From NCBI GenBank assembly GCA_018136815.1, contig CM030938.1:1834202-1898201 (forward strand): DNA of 64,000 nucleotides. Direction: 5' to 3'. The notes under the pieces were generated by a model that ran no database searches, was not told where the DNA came from, and saw nothing but the letters and a program-made list of their open reading frames with translations. Within the stretch, counting starts at the first letter, position 1, and each line of letters starts with the position of its first letter. The stretch comes from Isochrysis galbana. Its lineage: Eukaryota > Haptophyta > Isochrysidales > Isochrysidaceae. Of this stretch, positions 33,022-43,329 are shown one piece after another. A program made the translations under genes and the position numbers.

Positions 33022-35133
33022 ATGGCCTCGCTCGTGGCAACCCCCCCCCCCTTCTCCTCTCTGCTTGAGGGGAGCCATCACCCCGCACGAGTCTACCAGG
33101 ACGGCATGTCGGATGCTCAGGACTTGACCGACGTCCATCCCAAGCCGGAAAACGCCACGGTCTCCGAGGGCAAGGCCAGGCAGCCAACTCCTCGCCAGGA
33201 TCTGCCTCAAGGTCTCGAAGCCACACCTCATCCTCTCATGGACAAGGAAGGCTGGCAGACAACCACCTTTCAAAATCAGCAGGTCCAGAATTCGATCGCA
33301 AATGGCCACGAGCACCGGCCCGGTGTCCGGGAATGCTCACGTGCTGGCATCGATCAGGGGGACAATGGACTTGTGAGCGCACGTGCCCCTTCGATTGGCA
33401 TTCCTGAGGCTGGACATGATGAGGCGTGTTCGATGCATGATAGCGAGATCATGAAGCATCAAAACTGTCCACAAACGGCTGAGCTACCAGTGGATGCCAC
33501 TGTCCACAATCCGACAGGTTACCGGGACCTCAAGTACCGATCAACCAACACGGCCCATCCAGCTCAAGCCATGGGAACCTACGTTGCTCAAGGCCAGTCC
33601 GACAGTCAGATTCGCCTGGCATCTGGCTGTGTACCGTCGGCTTCCATCTTGCTGCAAGAACAAGAACGCGCTACAAGCACGGCGTTTTGTCCATCTGCGC
33701 AGTCTACCGCCGACGGCATCTGTCCTGCTCGAGCTACGCAAAACGGGCCCGACCAGTCTTTCGTGCGGCGTCCTTTCTTGGAGATCCAACGTCCGCGATC
33801 TACGGACAAAAGGAGCCACACCCTTCCTCCACCGACTGCGCCGATTCTTCCCTCCAATCCTCTCGCCTTGAGGCAGCTCCTTACAGCGGTTAGCAATCAG
33901 GGAGGCACCGAGATGGACGGTCAACGCCCTGTCGTTGTCTCCAACAACGCACCACCCTTGATGTCGCCACAACCCCATGCGCACAGCATGTTGCGAACAT
34001 GGCCGCAGCCAGGGGCCCATGCCAACACTGCAATGGCGAACTATATTGCACCTGTCAGTCCTCCCAATCGTATTGTGCCAATTGCGTCCGGATTCAGCAC
34101 TCAAAGCCAGCAGTCCGATGCGATGCCCATGCAGCCGGCCTATCAGTCCTACGTTGGCAGTAAGATTCATTCTATGGTGGAGGATGACATGCAGAACAGA
34201 TACTCGACTGCGGCTCACCCGGGCGTTCAGAGCGCAGCTTGGAGCCTTGGAGCACCGCTAGTCAATGCATCTTCTGCCGACTACAGCTACAAGCATCCGC
34301 CGTCTCAAATGCTGCAGCAACCTCAGCACCGGCAACTTGCACCCACAGCTGCCCCAGCCATGGTGCAACACAATCACCAAGTCGCCAATGAAGCTCCGTC
34401 TGGATATCATGCGGCTGCGAGGCCGCGCGTTCCGAGCACAATGTGGGAGCCCGACGTGCCGATGATGACCACGCCTACCGACTGCTACAGCTATGGTAGT
34501 GCCTCCGGTCCACCTCAGCAGCAGCCACCTCAAATGCCTCAGCAAGCCATGTATCACCTGTTGGCGCCTACTGCCGACCTAGCCAACATGCGTCCTCCCG
34601 CTCATCAAGGCGCAAGCGAGGTCCCACCCGGGTATCAAGTTGTATCACAGACCGGCCCTGATGCAAGTTCGTGGGTTCCAGGAGTCCCGCTGGTAGCATC
34701 GCCCTATGGCGATTACGGTTACCATAGGGCTGCTCACGGTCCATTGCTGCATCAACGATCTCATGTTCTTCAACTGCCCACAAACCAGGCACTCGCCCCT
34801 GCCGGCTGCTCAGTAAGCATGGACGCCAACCACCAAGTCGTAGCTCCCGTTGCGCCAGCACCTGCCCCGCAAAATGAACGGTTCAGCTCACACAATTCGG
34901 CGTTCACTTGGTGCTCCCAACCGGCATGTGAACAACCTCTTCCCGCAATGTACAATCAAGGTGAATACATTGTTTCCCCGACGTCGAACACCTACTGTGC
35001 CAGCGCCCCTCCGGCCCAAGCGATGCCATACATCACGGCAGGCCCATGTGGAGTGCTGGGCCGTCGGGGAAGATCGCCCATCCAGGAACCTCCGTGCACA
35101 CGGCCAAGACTAGCGTGGACCCCAGGGTGCTAA
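33022..35133 (+). CDS. 703-residue disordered protein with internal W...PLV...Y repeats
   Basis: A single uninterrupted ORF of 703 residues, rich in Pro, Gln, Ala, Ser and His, with few charged clusters and no folded domain that I recognise. From residue about 408 four imperfect repeats of 75-80 residues follow each other. Each begins W(S/E/V/C)xGxPLV or a variant, then a DYSY/DCYSY/DYGY element, a Gln/His/Pro-rich stretch with LAPTA, and a GYxxxx(R/T)PxxxS close; the last is degenerate. Codon use and GC look like the other host genes, and the frame has survived 2.1 kb, which argues for a real gene. Low-complexity proteins of this kind are often transcription or RNA-granule factors. That is only a guess, and I name no function. 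Confidence 0.6.
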   Translation: MASLVATPPPFSSLLEGSHHPARVYQDGMSDAQDLTDVHPKPENATVSEGKARQPTPRQDLPQGLEATPHPLMDKEGWQTTTFQNQQVQNSIANGHEHRPGVRECSRAGIDQGDNGLVSARAPSIGIPEAGHDEACSMHDSEIMKHQNCPQTAELPVDATVHNPTGYRDLKYRSTNTAHPAQAMGTYVAQGQSDSQIRLASGCVPSASILLQEQERATSTAFCPSAQSTADGICPARATQNGPDQSFVRRPFLEIQRPRSTDKRSHTLPPPTAPILPSNPLALRQLLTAVSNQGGTEMDGQRPVVVSNNAPPLMSPQPHAHSMLRTWPQPGAHANTAMANYIAPVSPPNRIVPIASGFSTQSQQSDAMPMQPAYQSYVGSKIHSMVEDDMQNRYSTAAHPGVQSAAWSLGAPLVNASSADYSYKHPPSQMLQQPQHRQLAPTAAPAMVQHNHQVANEAPSGYHAAARPRVPSTMWEPDVPMMTTPTDCYSYGSASGPPQQQPPQMPQQAMYHLLAPTADLANMRPPAHQGASEVPPGYQVVSQTGPDASSWVPGVPLVASPYGDYGYHRAAHGPLLHQRSHVLQLPTNQALAPAGCSVSMDANHQVVAPVAPAPAPQNERFSSHNSAFTWCSQPACEQPLPAMYNQGEYIVSPTSNTYCASAPPAQAMPYITAGPCGVLGRRGRSPIQEPPCTRPRLAWTPGC

Positions 35134-35728
35134 TATTTGCACCTTCTTTCGCGGGCGTTGCAGCCGTCACACTCGTTCACCAATTAGCGGAACGCACTTG
35201 GTTGATCATTCTAAATGGTACATGAAGGTGATCCGAGCATCTGCATTCATGCACATCTACGTGACCTTCTGCGTACTAATTTCCAGATCTACGATCTCAA
35301 TGCCAGTAGAGCTCTACGGAAGTGAAGGTGGGCTGTGTGTTTTAGTGCCTAAGGTGAGGACGAATGATTGAAAAAGTGTCATGTGAGGTGATGAATGAGA
35401 GGATATCGAAATCGAGCAATGGCGATACGCGAGCCACGAGAAGAAGGGCGCGGGCCGCATTAGCATTAATATTTCGAGATTATACCGCCACGAACTTCGC
35501 CGTACACGTGTGCAACGGAGAGTGTGGGGTGTCGGACACCCCCGCGCTCCGCACGCTCACGCTTGGCAGCTATACCCACCGAGAAGGTGCAACCTGAGGT
35601 CCAGTTTTTTTCACCCCCGCATCCCCTATTTTGGGGTATGACCATAGGAGCACCCACACTTTGGAGGGTAGACCGGCGACTCGCCACCCGCCACCCCTCA
35701 TTTCAGGTACTCCTTTGAGGCGCACTCA
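35134..35728. repeat. Intergenic with R3 repeat copy (35,592-35,722)
   Basis: The + strand copy of the R3 repeat (GGTGCAACCTGAGGTCCA to CTCATTTCAG) matches the minus-strand copy near 13.1 kb. It lies head-to-tail immediately before the R4 repeat. From 35,134 to 35,590 nothing is recognised. Confidence 0.65.
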
Positions 35729-36222
35729 GAGGCTGCAACCTCAGGTTTGGTTGTTTTTTTTACAAATGCCCCGTGAATAGGACATAAAAAAAATTTCAGG
35801 ACCCCCCTACCCCCCCCTACCCCCCCCTCCCCCCCCTCCCCCCCCCCTACGCCCCCCCCTTCTGTACCCCCCCCCCCTGTTTCTTTGCCTCTCCTCTCGC
35901 GCCCATGTCCCTCCTCCGTCCAGTGGACAGTGCATCGGAGCCCGAGGCGGAGTGCGCACTTGCGCTCGCGCGCATGCACCAGGGCCCCTGGTGCCCACTG
36001 AGCGCCATGGGATGCCTGCACATGCGCACACCTCCTACCACCCTGGCAGAAACCCAGCGCTGCTGCTCGCGCAAGTTTGCGACAATGCATGATCTCAGGG
36101 CACACGCTGCGGCCGAGGCCGAGGCCGAGCATGCGCATCATGCAGTGATGCGCGCGATCGACAGTCTTCAGAGCGCGCAAGCAAGGGTCGGCTGGGCTGC
36201 GACTGTCTCATCAAGCGCCTGC
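35729..36222 (+). repeat. R4 repeat, ~495 bp, copy A, with small conserved ORF
   Basis: It matches 44,783-45,283 in inverted orientation. Both start with GCAACCTCAGGTTTGG or GCAAACTCAGGTTTGG, then a T run, ACAAATGC, GGACATAAAAA, a poly-C zone, and an ATG frame. That frame (35,905-36,220) begins SLLRPVDSASE and continues through GPWCPLSAMGCLHMRT, RCCSRKFATMHDLRAHAA and DSLQSAQAR. Copy B preserves the frame: the two length differences in the coding part are 6 bp each. This suggests that the ORF was translated before or during amplification. The family is not recognised; three Cys and a Cys-rich RCCSRKF are the only motif-like points. Confidence 0.7.
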
Positions 36223-36384
36223 ATGTGGCCGACGCTCAATGCGCCACCAATGCCAACCACTGACCAATTGCAATGGCTGTGCGTCTCCCTCAACCTCAAG
36301 GGCCGGGTGCCAAGGCGCTGGACCCGCACTGCATTCGCACGTCGGCAAGAGTCTCGTCGGGCGGCCCTGTGTCGGCTGCGCATG

Positions 36385-36428
36385 GCGTATTTGGAAACGA
36401 GGGGTACCAAATGAAGGCAAACGACCTT
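36385..36428 (+). repeat. 44-bp perfect inverted match to 41,931-41,974
   Basis: The 44 bases from GCGTATTTGGAAACGAGG to GGCAAACGACCTT occur exactly, in reverse complement, 5.5 kb away. The left copy lies 23 bp before the assembly gap, so the match may extend into unsequenced DNA. Confidence 0.9.
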
Positions 36429-36451
36429 AGTCGGTCTTTCATTTTTTTATT

Positions 36452-36551
36452 NNNNNNNNNNNNNNNNNNNNNNNNNNNNNNNNNNNNNNNNNNNNNNNNN
36501 NNNNNNNNNNNNNNNNNNNNNNNNNNNNNNNNNNNNNNNNNNNNNNNNNNN
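36452..36551. other. Assembly gap (100 N)
   Basis: Exactly 100 N, the usual placeholder for a gap of unknown size. The order and orientation of the two sides rest on scaffolding. The adjacent T run and repeats probably caused the break. Confidence 0.98.
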
Positions 36552-36869
36552 TTGTGTCGTTGTCCTTCCGTGGTCCGGTGTGAACCCCGCTATCGCTATC
36601 GCTTCTATGGTCTTGAAGATTTGCTGAGTAGCAGCGGGGCATCTGGCTAAATGAATGGGTCGAGCTTTCACGGTGTTTTCCGCATAGTCTGCCGCCCTTC
36701 GTGGCCGCCGCGGCGATGCGGCTTCACGTGCCCATTCTTTTGTGGGTGATGTGCTTGAAGCTTGAAGTGTAGATGTATTTCTGGGTATTTTAGAATAGGG
36801 AGGGTGTGTAAGTATAAGTTGGCCACATGTTTATTCCACTCTTCGTGGGTTAGGTTAATTTTTCGGGCC

Positions 36870-37888
36870 CATGTTTTACGTGCCGGTTGTGGCGTGTTGC
36901 GTGTTGCCGTGGGAGTTTTTCCCCAACTCCCGTGTTATGTCTGATACCGTGACGCGGTCGAGTTGTGTTTCGTCGTTAATTGTGTATTCGTCCGCTAGCG
37001 GGTATTCCATGTATTTTGGGCCTTTTAGCCCGTTTGCTTCCCCATCTAGCAAGAGGATGGTATTACCGGCGGTTTCTTCCTGGCACGCGACTCCTGCCCG
37101 GTAAGCTGGTTCTCCTAGATAGTTTGTGTTGGTGTGGATCCAAATGTTGTTCATCTTGGTGATGTAAGTTTCGTTTTCGGACACCCTAATCTTGCGCGGG
37201 ATTTCAATGTCTGCCGCGGTGTCGCGCGGGTTGATGTCGCTTGGTTGGCCATGTCTGGTTGGGCTCTGGGCTGTGGCGTCGGGTTCGATTTTGCCTTTTC
37301 CTTTTCGAGCGAGGAGGCCCGAGGCGTGTTGAGCTATCGTCGCCCACGAGTCCAGAGTCCAGAAATGCTTCTTTAGATACTTTGCTTTTGCTTCCCGCGT
37401 GTTCGAATACTTCCGGGAGGTGGTCGAGGTATTGTGCGCATTCTTCTTTATTCGTGTAGGGTGTGTTGGGGTGCCGTTATCTTTGAATACGTTGTGCACG
37501 ACATGCGCGTGGAGGGATTGCCACAGGCTAATCCATGTGGTACGCATATGTGGCGGTTGCTCGATCGGGTTGTGCCACAACGGTTGCGAAAGAGCTCCTT
37601 CTCTCGATAGGCGCGAACGTTGAATGTCGAGCGTTCTAAAGGTATTTAGCGCGTCTCTCCAGAACGCCGGAAGCGCCGGGTTACCTCTAGGGCTGCGTGT
37701 GAGAGTGGCGGTGGGTATCGTGGAGAAGACCGCGCCTCGGCCCAGACCGGTGCGGTAAAAAACCACGCGTCTAGCCCATATTTCCAAGTGGCTTTCCTCG
37801 CGTTGAGGTAGTTGCCAGTCAAGATCCACTTAGCCTGTAGGGCTTTTATGTGCTCCGTCCACTTAAGGAGGCCAGTCCCCATCCCCAT
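36870..37888 (-). pseudogene. Non-LTR (LINE) reverse transcriptase C-terminal fragment
   Basis: Two overlapping minus frames make one protein: 37,888 to about 37,745 reads LLKWTEHIKALQAKWI...ATWKYGLDAWF, then a frameshift leads into 37,745-36,876 with ALPAFWRDALNTF and the hallmark SQPLWHNP. These are features of the region after the reverse transcriptase core in LINE polymerases (thumb/connection part, PLWxNP motif). The endonuclease and the FADD-containing core are missing, as expected of a 5'-truncated insertion whose 5' end lies near 37,890. The last 100 residues (YITKMNNIWIHTNTNYLG) carry no clear RNase H motif. The frameshift and truncation make it inactive. Confidence 0.65.
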
Positions 37889-38454
37889 CGTGCGTCGTCG
37901 CGCTGTGAGTATTATTTATGGGGTATTGTGGGTATTCCACCCACTGTGACTTTTTCCCTGTGTAGGGGCTTTCCCATAGAATCTTGTCTGTTGCTTTTTG
38001 GATTCTAACATGATAACCATTTGGGAGGCGCTAAGGTTAGCATCCAGTAATGTGTCGTGCCGTATACAATGTTTACTATGTTGGTGCCCTGCCGAAGATG
38101 GACATGTGTCGTGTGGCCGGCGCCATACTATATATACTTAGTTGACTTCGAACGCATAAGGCATAGCACCTTTTGCCTGAATTCTCTCGATAGAGCACGC
38201 CCCATCCCCTAGCTATAACTAAGCGAGAGCCCACCGCCACTGCATGGCGCCTAGGCGACGCCCACATTTTGCTTCAAGACCAGCTGCAATTGCGTCTCGG
38301 CCATTCGGCTCTCGTCGCAAATATTAGCAATTGCGCATGCCCCACCCTGCATGAAGCCATCGAGTTTCATGCATGTGCTCCGATGCATGAATGGCATATT
38401 CCTCCCCTGCTCGGAGCGCACGGCGGAACAAACAACAGGCATGTGCTTGCTTGG
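37889..38454. other. Intergenic, nothing recognised
   Basis: Between the LINE fragment and the 3' end of the coiled-coil gene I see only short frames. A TGCATGAA/ATGCATG-rich patch lies at about 38,345-38,395. Confidence 0.4.
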
Positions 38455-41152
38455 TTACTCGTCCAGCTCCGCTTGATCCAGCCCGTTTTGCTTTGTCAGC
38501 TTGGTGGCTGCCTTGCCTATACTCCAATTGCGTATTTTCTCGGCTGCCCGTCGAGCATTTGCTTCCTCGAGCTTTGCAACACTCCTTTCCGCTCGCATAA
38601 GCGCACTCTTCAGCTCATCATTCGTGCGATTTGCAGACCTCATTTCCTCTAGGGTTTGCATGAACTCACGATTCAACTCAACGGATTCAGCCATCAATAC
38701 CTCATACCTGATAGGCAGGGCGCGGGGAAACGGCCATCAGAAAAAAGTGTGAGGCCAGTAGACTCTTGTCACGCTTCGAAGTAAAAGATCTCAAGGTGAC
38801 ATAGGGGGTATCCGTATGTGAAGGATATGAGCTTGGCTTGCAGTCCTGGTGTATTTGCCTATTCCCCTAACATGTCATGGAAACCCAGGGGGGGGCCGGC
38901 TTCGAAGTTCCGAACGCAATTGTGAACGCCTCGCGCGATCGGTCGGGTGTGCTCGAAAGTATGGATGCTGGCTCGACGGCTTGCTTGATGCGATTGACTG
39001 TGCCATTGCCACTACTCTCAATATTGTGCTATGTGCAGCTCCGAGAATTGCGTCAACGATGGACTCACAGATCCAGCTCGCACTCAACATGCGTCAAACC
39101 CCCGGCCAACGCATTCGCCCTCAATTTGAGAGCGCACGGGCTAGAGGGGGGTGGTCTTAGACGCGCACCGCAACTCCCACTTTGCTGCCATCTCCCTCGT
39201 CCGCTCAAGGTCACCGCGAATGATAGCCTGCTCCTTAACCAAACTATCGATCGCTGCAGTCTTCCGCCTGAGTGCATAGGGTCAGTGGTAAACAACATGC
39301 CCGGACACCGGGGGTCGTGTAGAGTAGAGATGAAGAGAACATAGGCCATGCAAAAAAAGTCGACCATGGTTGGGCGACAAGCATGCATTAAAATGAACTC
39401 AGCCCACAAAGGCGGCAAGCAGCGATGCAGCTTGCAAGCTTGCTCGGGCGCAAGGACAAGACAAATGCAGGCTACCGACTCTGAAGAGCGTGCTAGCACG
39501 TTCACCTCAATTGCTCCCTTGCTGACTCCAGGGTCTCCTCGAGCGCCGAGCTCTCCTCCGCTTGGGCGTCCAAGCGGCGAGCCACAGCGCCATGCTCGTC
39601 TCGGAGCGCTTGAATCGAGTCTTCAAGCCGTTCTGCAATCACGAAAAACGGCAGCCGCCTTGTCCCATCCTTGCCATCGGCAGCATCGCCTGCAGAATCT
39701 TCTGAGAAGTTGGTACCTACAGGCGATGTACATTCGAAAAAATAAGAACCACAAGGCGCTGAAAGAGCGTGATTGGGTTGTTGCCACGACCTGAGAACCA
39801 GTGCTTCACCTTGTGTAATCGTGGATCGATGGCTATCATGAGAAGAGGAGGACCAGCCAAAAGCAGACATTGCATCCGCCTTGTGAGAAAAGATGCATCG
39901 CGAGAGAGCAACGGTCAATCGGTGAATGATTGGTTCGACATCTGGCGAAACAACGCTTGCCATCTCTCTTAGAAGCCGGATGCAAGCACGAGCGACCTGA
40001 AAGCCCGAGAGGAAGTGTCAGGGTTAGCAATACTTCTTCATTTCGGTGTTGGAATGCGTATTGTATGTAAAAGCGTCGAGGCGGCATGCACTCAGGATGA
40101 GCTTGCACCTCAGCTGTTGGTCTCCCGTTAGCTGCTCGTTCTGCCCCGTCGAGCTCTTCAGCTACTGCAAGTGTGAATCGGAGTGTGTCCGATCGAAAAC
40201 CACTTGCAGTGGACGAGGCCGACGGTAAGTCAGCAGCAAACGATTGCCTGGGCGTCATTTGAGTAGTAGTATTGCTGTCGTTCTGGCACACGCACCGGTC
40301 AATTGCGCGGTTTGAGGCTGAACGTGCTGATGAAGCACGTGAGGTGGGGGCTGAAATGGCGACGCCGCGCATGGCAGCATCTCGTCGAATTGACGTCTCT
40401 CGCCACCAGATCGCTGGCTCACGGGACACTTCTGTTCTTGCTCCCAACTCCCCGTGAAGTCCGCTCCCGGCTTCCATGCATGACCTGCAGCTCGTATTCA
40501 CACGTGCGCGTTGTGCATCTTGTGGTAAGTAGGCGGGCAGCGGCGGCTTATCTCCAAGCGCTGCATAGCTGTCTATGCCATCTTCTCCAACCACACAGCA
40601 CTTCTCTTCCGTCGTTCGTAAATATGCCCCCCTTGATGTTTTTGACGTCCATTCGGCTGGAGTCATTGAACACGAGACGCGAGCAGACGAATCAGGTGGC
40701 TCATCCGATGAGCAAGACTGTGCACTATGCATCATTGAGCACAGCCGTCCGATGTCGGAAGTGATAGGATCTCGACGGCTGGGCAGGGCTGCGCGTCCAA
40801 CGCTGGCTCGTGCAGACAGGGAGCCCCGTCGACTGGCGGAATGCGCCGAAGGGGACTGCGGCCTTTCAGCGCTGGTCAAAGAAGTCACTACAGGCACTTG
40901 TGCAGTCTTGTTGCGCAACTGCGTTGCGCCCCTTTGGCGGCCCGCGCTGCGTACGAACTGGTAGGCCTCGTCAGGATTGAAGGTGGATGAACGGAGCGCA
41001 ACAGCTTCGGCCTTCTCCAATCTGGCAATATTCTGCATTGCCAGCTGGCCAGGCGTGGGCTTGGGGAGCAGCACAGAAGGCTGCATCGGCACTGAGACAT
41101 TCACTTGGAAGCGGCTCGTGCTCGAGGTTGCAGTGGGAGCGCGAGGGCCCAT
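38455..41152 (-). CDS. Five-exon coiled-coil protein, unknown family
   Basis: I reconstructed exons 41,152-40,109, 39,996-39,810, 39,716-39,506, 39,267-39,169 and 38,707-38,455. All introns are GT-AG, phases agree at each junction, and the product is 597 residues. Exon 1 (348 residues) is Ser/Arg/Ala-rich and probably disordered, with a short LEKAEAVALRSS helix near its start. Exon 2 is helical (ARACIRLLREMASVV, then VALSRCIFSHKADAM). From exon 3 on, heptad-rich sequence forms a coiled coil of about 130 residues (AERLEDSIQALRDEHGAVA, DSLVKEQAIIRGDLERTR, SALMRAERSVAKLEEANARR). The close phase fit is the main support. It is likely cytoskeletal or a scaffold, but no family is recognised. A repeat-rich 1-kb stretch separates it from the virus-like genes. 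Confidence 0.65.
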
Positions 41153-42217
41153 GCTCGCGGGTGATGAGGGTGCACGCCAGCTTAGAGACCGTAGAGTGTT
41201 TCAACGCGCGGCTACGAGTGAGAGGCGGAAGAAGGGGGAGGGGAGGGGGGGAGGGGGGAGGGAGGGAAGGGGGAGGCTGGCGGGGGAGCCGCCGCCGGCG
41301 GCCGTTTTCCGGCGGACCTGTCAACCAAAAAGAATACGACAAGAAAAGAGCAGAAGAACGAACGAACGAACAAAAGAACTTGAACTAATCTGGTCAGACC
41401 CGCCCCCCTTTCCCTTCCTGCTGGCTTTCAAAGTAGGGCGGTCAAACAGGGGCTTTTTAACTATTAGTAAGGGTTGGGCTGCATTTTTTGACCGAGGCGC
41501 GATGCCCAATAAAAAACCTCCAGGGGGGGCCACCTTCCGCCACCAAAATCTTCGCCAAGAAATGGTGCGATTCGCTCCCCCTCTCCCCTCTCCCCCCCTC
41601 CTCCGTCACGCGCGCTCACGCTCTACCCATAAAGAATTGGCGCTCGCGCCCGCGGGGGGATCGATTCCTTTATATCTAAGCTACATTCGGCATTTGATTC
41701 CCGCCCGATGCCGATGCCGCGCCGTGTCGGGCTGCCGACAGTCCGACCACCCCACCACCCTCTGACCCTCTGGCATCATTGCTCATTGCCCGCTTGCCCG
41801 CGTAGCCCATCCAGTTCCTCATCACAGCGCGCGCACGCGGCTACCCTGACTACCGGAGACCTCGCCCCGACCATCCCGACCCGCCCCTCGCAGGATTTGC
41901 CCTCACTCGAACTCGGCATCGAGAACCAGGAAGGTCGTTTGCCTTCATTTGGTACCCCTCGTTTCCAAATACGCGAAAAACAAAAGGCCGCTTATCGGTT
42001 CGGGTTCAGCACCCGTAAAGATTGAACCGACAAGGCCCAGCAACATCAAATACAAAAAAGCTCGGTCCTAGGACACCGGGCCGAGCTCACCATGAGGGCG
42101 CTCCTGCGAGCAAGGGGATGCATGGTTACTAGTGCGTGCCCCCCCTCGATGAAAATTCCAGCGGCCTCCTCGTCACGCATGACGTGGCCGCCGCGCAGCC
42201 GCATGCAGGACCTCTCC
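41153..42217. repeat. Intergenic; R2 end (minus), dispersed segments, 44-bp inverted match
   Basis: It contains a G/A-rich tract at 41,230-41,285 and an R2 end at 41,429-41,470 on minus (GTAGGGCGGTCAAACA). The segment shared with 3.36 kb is at 41,816-41,928, followed at once by the 44-bp word at 41,931-41,974 that is inverted at 36,385. 42,060-42,120 holds TCGGTCCTAGGACACCGGGCCGAG, a short hairpin just past the 3' end of the virus-like genes, perhaps a transcript end. No gene is seen. Confidence 0.6.
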
Positions 42218-42853
42218 TCACACTTGTCTTGAAAGGATCGTCTTCAATGAGTGCATTGGATGTATACCGCACTCCTCGTGTGTCAGCTTGAACTTCTTTT
42301 CGATGTCGTAAAAGCTGTGGTACGGGTCAATGTACCCCTGTTTCTTTTCGAGCATGAGGTAATGCCTACCGGTCTTATCGATGGCGTAGGGATACGGAAA
42401 GTCGTTCGCTCCTACAGGCGATACGAATGCGACGATCTCGTCGACGGCCTCAAATTCGAACACTTCGATGCCCACGAAGACGTACTTGAGGTCGCCGATG
42501 TAGAAGAGCAAAGAGTTCCCTGCTTCATTGAGCTTGTTCACTCTGTCGTACCCTCCTGACAATACAGTCAATGGGCAGAGGTGGCTGATGCCAACAAACA
42601 CGTCCTCGCACACGAACGCGTGATGCGAGGCTTCGCCGTGTACATCGACCAAGTGCCTACCGTCATCGCGCTGTGCAACGGACGCGACAAAGCCCACGCC
42701 GCCATTGTCACGGGTCGCGTACTTTTGGACACCGGGTTCAGGGGCGAGATTCCTTCGCCAGTGCTCTTCGAACTCGTGTATACCTGGGTCTCCCGTCTCA
42801 GGTGCGGGAGAGCCATGGTAAAGGAGAGACAAGGCAAGGTCTCTATGTGTCAT
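42218..42853 (-). CDS. Virus-like protein of giant-DNA-virus type, unknown function
   Basis: A 211-residue protein. The central and C-terminal part, with a GGYDR...GNSLLFYIG stretch, YVFVGIEVFEFE, a SPVGANDFPYPYAID box and a YLMLEKK close, matches in my judgement a family of uncharacterised proteins known mainly from nucleocytoplasmic large DNA viruses of protists, where the box reads roughly SPVGNNDVPYPYA. That is a judgement from memory of the family, not a search. It has no membrane segment. The ATG lies 41 bp after the stop of the preceding minus-strand gene, far tighter than host genes here. It is intronless and open throughout, so it is either a recent insertion or still in use. The host role, if any, is unknown. 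Confidence 0.55.
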   Translation of the reverse strand: MTHRDLALSLLYHGSPAPETGDPGIHEFEEHWRRNLAPEPGVQKYATRDNGGVGFVASVAQRDDGRHLVDVHGEASHHAFVCEDVFVGISHLCPLTVLSGGYDRVNKLNEAGNSLLFYIGDLKYVFVGIEVFEFEAVDEIVAFVSPVGANDFPYPYAIDKTGRHYLMLEKKQGYIDPYHSFYDIEKKFKLTHEECGIHPMHSLKTILSRQV

Positions 42854-42894
42854 TTATGAGCACGAAACAAAAAAAGCTTTTCCGTGATAACCAA

Positions 42895-43281
42895 TCAGTC
42901 ATCAGATCTGCAGGTACCACTACGACACGTGTATTCACCACAGCACTCCGAGTTATTTTGGCACACCGACCCTGGCTCGCGGCATGGCGTCTCACACACT
43001 CCCTCGTCATTGCACTCAAGTCCTTTACAGCACTCGTCGCCATAACTGCACCCCCCCCTTTTCTCGACACACGGTGGGAGCGTACGGCACTTTTGGTCGG
43101 AGCACACGAGATCGTGACAACAATCTCCATCGTTTGCACACTCTCCATCCACATCCTTGCATCTGTCTGGCTGCTTCTTCGTGAGTACCAACGCCACGAC
43201 GGTGGCGGCGACCACGGTGGCGACGACCACCGCGAGGGCAATCAAAAGTCGTTTCGATGGCATATTTACCCATATGCCCAT
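42895..43281 (-). CDS. Membrane-anchored protein with three cystine-knot (knottin) repeats
   Basis: 128 residues from the first ATG; a second in-frame ATG at 43,263 removes six residues and is probably the true start. Residues about 11-33 are one hydrophobic helix after a basic PSKR, so it is a type II anchor. The rest holds three copies of C-x6-C-x5-CC-x4-C-x(4-5)-C, the spacing of inhibitor-cystine-knot folds. Each copy should fold as a disulfide-rich bead outside the membrane. Knottin modules occur in toxins, protease inhibitors, Dickkopf-like proteins and some virus proteins. Which function applies cannot be read from the sequence. It sits between two other virus-like genes with gaps of about 40-50 bp. 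It is intronless and intact. Confidence 0.65.
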   Translation of the reverse strand: MGIWVNMPSKRLLIALAVVVATVVAATVVALVLTKKQPDRCKDVDGECANDGDCCHDLVCSDQKCRTLPPCVEKRGGCSYGDECCKGLECNDEGVCETPCREPGSVCQNNSECCGEYTCRSGTCRSDD

Positions 43282-43329
43282 TTTTTTTTAGTCCAACGTT
43301 CGGTTCGAAACAAACGCGATGCGCTTACC

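Noticed and set aside
40977-41765. Plus-strand ORF of 262 codons
   Set aside because: It overlaps antisense the first exon of the coiled-coil gene, whose exon phases fit together. Composition is typical of a shadow frame.
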